Positions 62,179-64,000 of a stretch of DNA of 64,000 nucleotides are shown one piece after another. The notes beneath the pieces were generated by a model that worked only from the letters and a program-made list of their open reading frames with translations, was not told the DNA's origin and did no database searches. Location of the stretch: positions 17,911 to 81,910 of the forward strand of contig DWYN01000087.1 in assembly GCA_019118645.1 (NCBI GenBank), in the 5' to 3' direction. Source of the DNA: Candidatus Blautia excrementipullorum. GTDB lineage: Bacteria; Bacillota; Clostridia; Lachnospirales; Lachnospiraceae. The stretch's first letter is position 1. Each line of letters begins with the position of its first letter. Both the position numbers and the translations under genes were made by a program.

Positions 62179-62400
62179 ATTGTTTTTCCAAAAATCAGGG
62201 TTGTCTGGATTGAAGAAAAGGAAGGATGGTATTTTTCCATTGTAGATGTGGCTGCTGTTCTGACAGAACAGGGAACTACCCGTGGAGCAAGTAATTATTG
62301 GAAAGCTTTGAAAAGTCGACTAAAAAAGATTGACCGATGTTGCTAATACGGAACAGCTTTTTCGACCTGTCAAAAATATTTCCATAAGTCTGATAAAGAT
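62179..62400 (+). pseudogene. Remnant of a BRO-family phage antirepressor-like gene
   Basis: No start codon is left. The first frame reads IRVVWIEEKEGWYFSIVDV, AAVLTEQGTTRGASNYW and KALKSRL, the core of a Bro-N domain. About 15 bases before its stop, the frame shifts and TDVANTEQLFRPVK (from 62330) continues the domain, corresponding to the TDVADTEQLFRLI-type end of that family. Parts between are deleted. The rest to 62504 holds nothing I can support. It is a decayed mobile gene. Confidence 0.75.
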
Positions 62401-62504
62401 TGCTGAGTTCTATTCCCCTCCCCACACAAATGCACTCAGAAGACGGAGCGGTTCATTATTTAGTGCGACAGCCTCTTTTCTATGTGTGCCGAGCATATCA
62501 CTAA

Positions 62505-64000
62505 TTATACGAGCGAGATATCATGGTCGTTTTTTTTGCAGATCAGGCACGAGAACAACAGATAGAGCAGCATATTTTCATCCAGAGAGTCCAGAGAGAT
62601 TTGCAGATATTCTTCTATCTTTTTTAAACGGTAAATAAAGGTATTCCGATATAGATTCAGATACCGGGAGGTTTCCGCAATGTTTCTGCCGTGCAGAAGA
62701 TAATATTTCAGGTCATATACTAGGGTACGTTGATATTCGGAAGAACTTTTCCAAAGTGCGAGAATTGCCGGATGGCAGAACCCTTTTAAGGATATACGTT
62801 CTTTCAGGATACTGTAAAGAATTTGCTGAAAAGACTCTGGAAATTGTTGAATAGAGCTGGCAGGATGGGAACTATACTGCTGCATCAGCAAACATTGTTC
62901 ATAAGCGATGGATAGTTCCGTAAATCGAAGAAAATGGTAGCTGATAAAAACATTCATGGAAAGATGATGCAGTGTATCCCGAAGTTTCAGCAAACAAGCA
63001 GGATCTTTGGGATCGAAATTTTTTTTGCGGCAAATACCAATGACAGAATTTTCATAAAGCAGAACAACAGAGTTTGACAGTGCCTGTTTGATTTTGTTCA
63101 GATATGCGGCTTTCCGTGTCTGTGCACAGGAAGAATCCACAAGGGGAAACAGATATAGATACCAGGTATCTTCGTTTTTCATACCTAATTTTTTTAAATA
63201 CTGGTTTGTGGCTTGTTGGTCAGCGGAAAAACCCTGCAGCAACCGGATGACATAGTAGTTCTCTTCTTCCTGCAGAACAGATGCCTGAATCTGACGTCTG
63301 ATAGCTATTTGAACTATAGAAGAGATTATCAGAAGAAAATTTTTCTGCATATCGGTAAAAGAAGTATTGATGTCTGTTGTTCCTAAAGCTCCGGCATGCT
63401 TTCCATTTACCTGAATGGGAATTGTCAATGCCTGGTGGGAGGGATCCTGATGGAAAATACTATAGATAATTTTTTTGCCCTGCTTGATTTCGTGCATAAT
63501 ACGATTATGCTCATTGGGAGAGATAGATTCTACAGGCGTAAAATGTGAAGATACTACTTCATCCCAGAGAGTCCCCTGGATATCCTGGCGAAAGAAACCT
63601 GTTTGATGCAGGACAATTCCGGCGGGATCAAAAAAAGCCACCGGGTTATCCAAATACATGGTGGCGTGATCCAGTAATTCGGAAAGCGGCGCATCTTCTA
63701 GGATCAGCTTCATGCATTGATCATACCAGCAGTAGTAGCGGGTGAAAAGGTCAAGGATTTGATTGTAAACTTCCCAGAGAGTGTTTGGAGAATAAAGAAA
63801 AACCAGATGCTCACGCCAGGAAGACGGAAGGATTTCCTGATCAGGGGCATTTGTCGTCTGCATGATTATTAAATCAGGAAATGCGTCGCACCACTCCTGG
63901 CCTAATAAAGAGGAATCGTTGGTTAAATATATAAAATATTTTTGCGGATTCTCACATGAGGAATCGAAAATCCGGGGCTGCGTAAAGAAGCGATCCGTTA
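62505..64000 (-). CDS. PucR/CdaR-family transcriptional regulator (5' end outside window)
   Basis: On the minus strand the frame is open from 64000 down to TAA near 62505, giving 497 visible residues; although an ATG occurs at 63863, sequence before it (RIFDSSCENPQKYF, then YLTNDSSLLGQEWCDAF) is clearly protein-like, so the gene starts outside. The middle has a GAF-like sensory region (LDNPVAFFDPAGIVLHQTG). The C-terminal PucR helix-turn-helix is DLKYYLLHGRNIAETSRYLNLYRNTFIYRLKKIEEYL. Members control purine, sugar-acid or amino-acid genes. The target is beyond the window or unknown. Confidence 0.85.
   Translation of the reverse strand, partial: TDRFFTQPRIFDSSCENPQKYFIYLTNDSSLLGQEWCDAFPDLIIMQTTNAPDQEILPSSWREHLVFLYSPNTLWEVYNQILDLFTRYYCWYDQCMKLILEDAPLSELLDHATMYLDNPVAFFDPAGIVLHQTGFFRQDIQGTLWDEVVSSHFTPVESISPNEHNRIMHEIKQGKKIIYSIFHQDPSHQALTIPIQVNGKHAGALGTTDINTSFTDMQKNFLLIISSIVQIAIRRQIQASVLQEEENYYVIRLLQGFSADQQATNQYLKKLGMKNEDTWYLYLFPLVDSSCAQTRKAAYLNKIKQALSNSVVLLYENSVIGICRKKNFDPKDPACLLKLRDTLHHLSMNVFISYHFLRFTELSIAYEQCLLMQQYSSHPASSIQQFPESFQQILYSILKERISLKGFCHPAILALWKSSSEYQRTLVYDLKYYLLHGRNIAETSRYLNLYRNTFIYRLKKIEEYLQISLDSLDENMLLYLLFSCLICKKNDHDISLV

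Noticed and set aside
62179..62400. A prophage or phage-defence island at the right end
   Set aside because: Only one decayed BRO fragment is present, with no integrase, capsid, nuclease or toxin gene near it.
62330..62638. A 102-codon open frame on the plus strand
   Set aside because: Only its first 14 or so codons resemble a protein, and they are the frameshifted end of the BRO domain; the rest overlaps the opposite-strand PucR-type gene.
63863..63863. ATG 63863 as the start of the PucR-type regulator
   Set aside because: The same frame is open with protein-like sequence to the window edge, so the true start lies outside.

Overview
The window reads as a chromosomal segment of a Gram-positive gut-type clostridium, most likely a member of the Lachnospiraceae. 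The basis is indirect: purine-rich Shine-Dalgarno sites before nearly every gene, consensus SigA-type promoters, short ThiC and BirA versions, ECF-type cobalt uptake, LytTR/GHKL signalling and many CPBP/MATE membrane proteins. I cannot name a genus. No tRNA, rRNA, CRISPR array, insertion sequence or prophage is visible; one decayed BRO-type phage gene lies near the right end.

Left part (1-14.3 kb): sugar catabolism. The tail of a UxaA-type altronate/galactarate dehydratase and a DapA-family aldolase come first. After an AT-rich control region with a consensus promoter and four LacI-type AAAACGTTT(T/G) operators comes a long sugar cluster: a bicupin isomerase-like protein, a complete ribose-type ABC importer (ATPase, permease, binding protein), a FucU/RbsD mutarotase, a DUF4432 aldose-epimerase-like protein, a second bicupin paralogue, an L-xylulokinase (LyxK type), a Gfo/Idh/MocA oxidoreductase, a UlaE-type L-xylulose-5-phosphate 3-epimerase and an AraD/UlaF-type L-ribulose-5-phosphate 4-epimerase. 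The last three sugar-phosphate enzymes form a full route from L-xylulose to D-xylulose 5-phosphate. The imported sugar is not known; the two bicupins are the obvious candidates for the entry isomerase.

Middle part (14.3-40 kb): mostly housekeeping genes. These are an HbpS-like protein, an XRE regulator, CvfB, DnaE, PfkA, a SpoU/TrmH methyltransferase, NfeD plus an SPFH protein, ornithine carbamoyltransferase, BirA, a small unknown protein, DusB, GreA, a lysyl-tRNA synthetase carrying an extra C-terminal tRNA-binding domain, a membrane acyltransferase, a sedoheptulokinase-like kinase, SbcD/SbcC, and an esterase paired with a condensation-fold acyltransferase that has a membrane tail.

Right part (40-64 kb): a TPP riboswitch with ThiC; a LytTR/GHKL two-component system with a CPBP protease; a MATE transporter fused in frame to a complete acylphosphatase; a cobalamin riboswitch controlling CbiMNQO; a flavodoxin; a decayed RpiR regulator; an aminoethylphosphonate operon (ABC ATPase, a permease fused to its own binding protein, PhnW, PhnX); a UMF1-type MFS protein; a DUF1538 membrane protein translationally coupled to a tandem PII protein; TcdA; a BRO remnant; and a PucR-type regulator running off the right edge.

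The most notable items are the twin-bicupin L-xylulose cluster with its operator array, the binding protein with no lipobox and a 70-residue Ala/Asp/Glu/Thr tail, the phosphonate permease/binding-protein fusion, the MATE-acylphosphatase fusion, and the DUF1538/double-PII pair.
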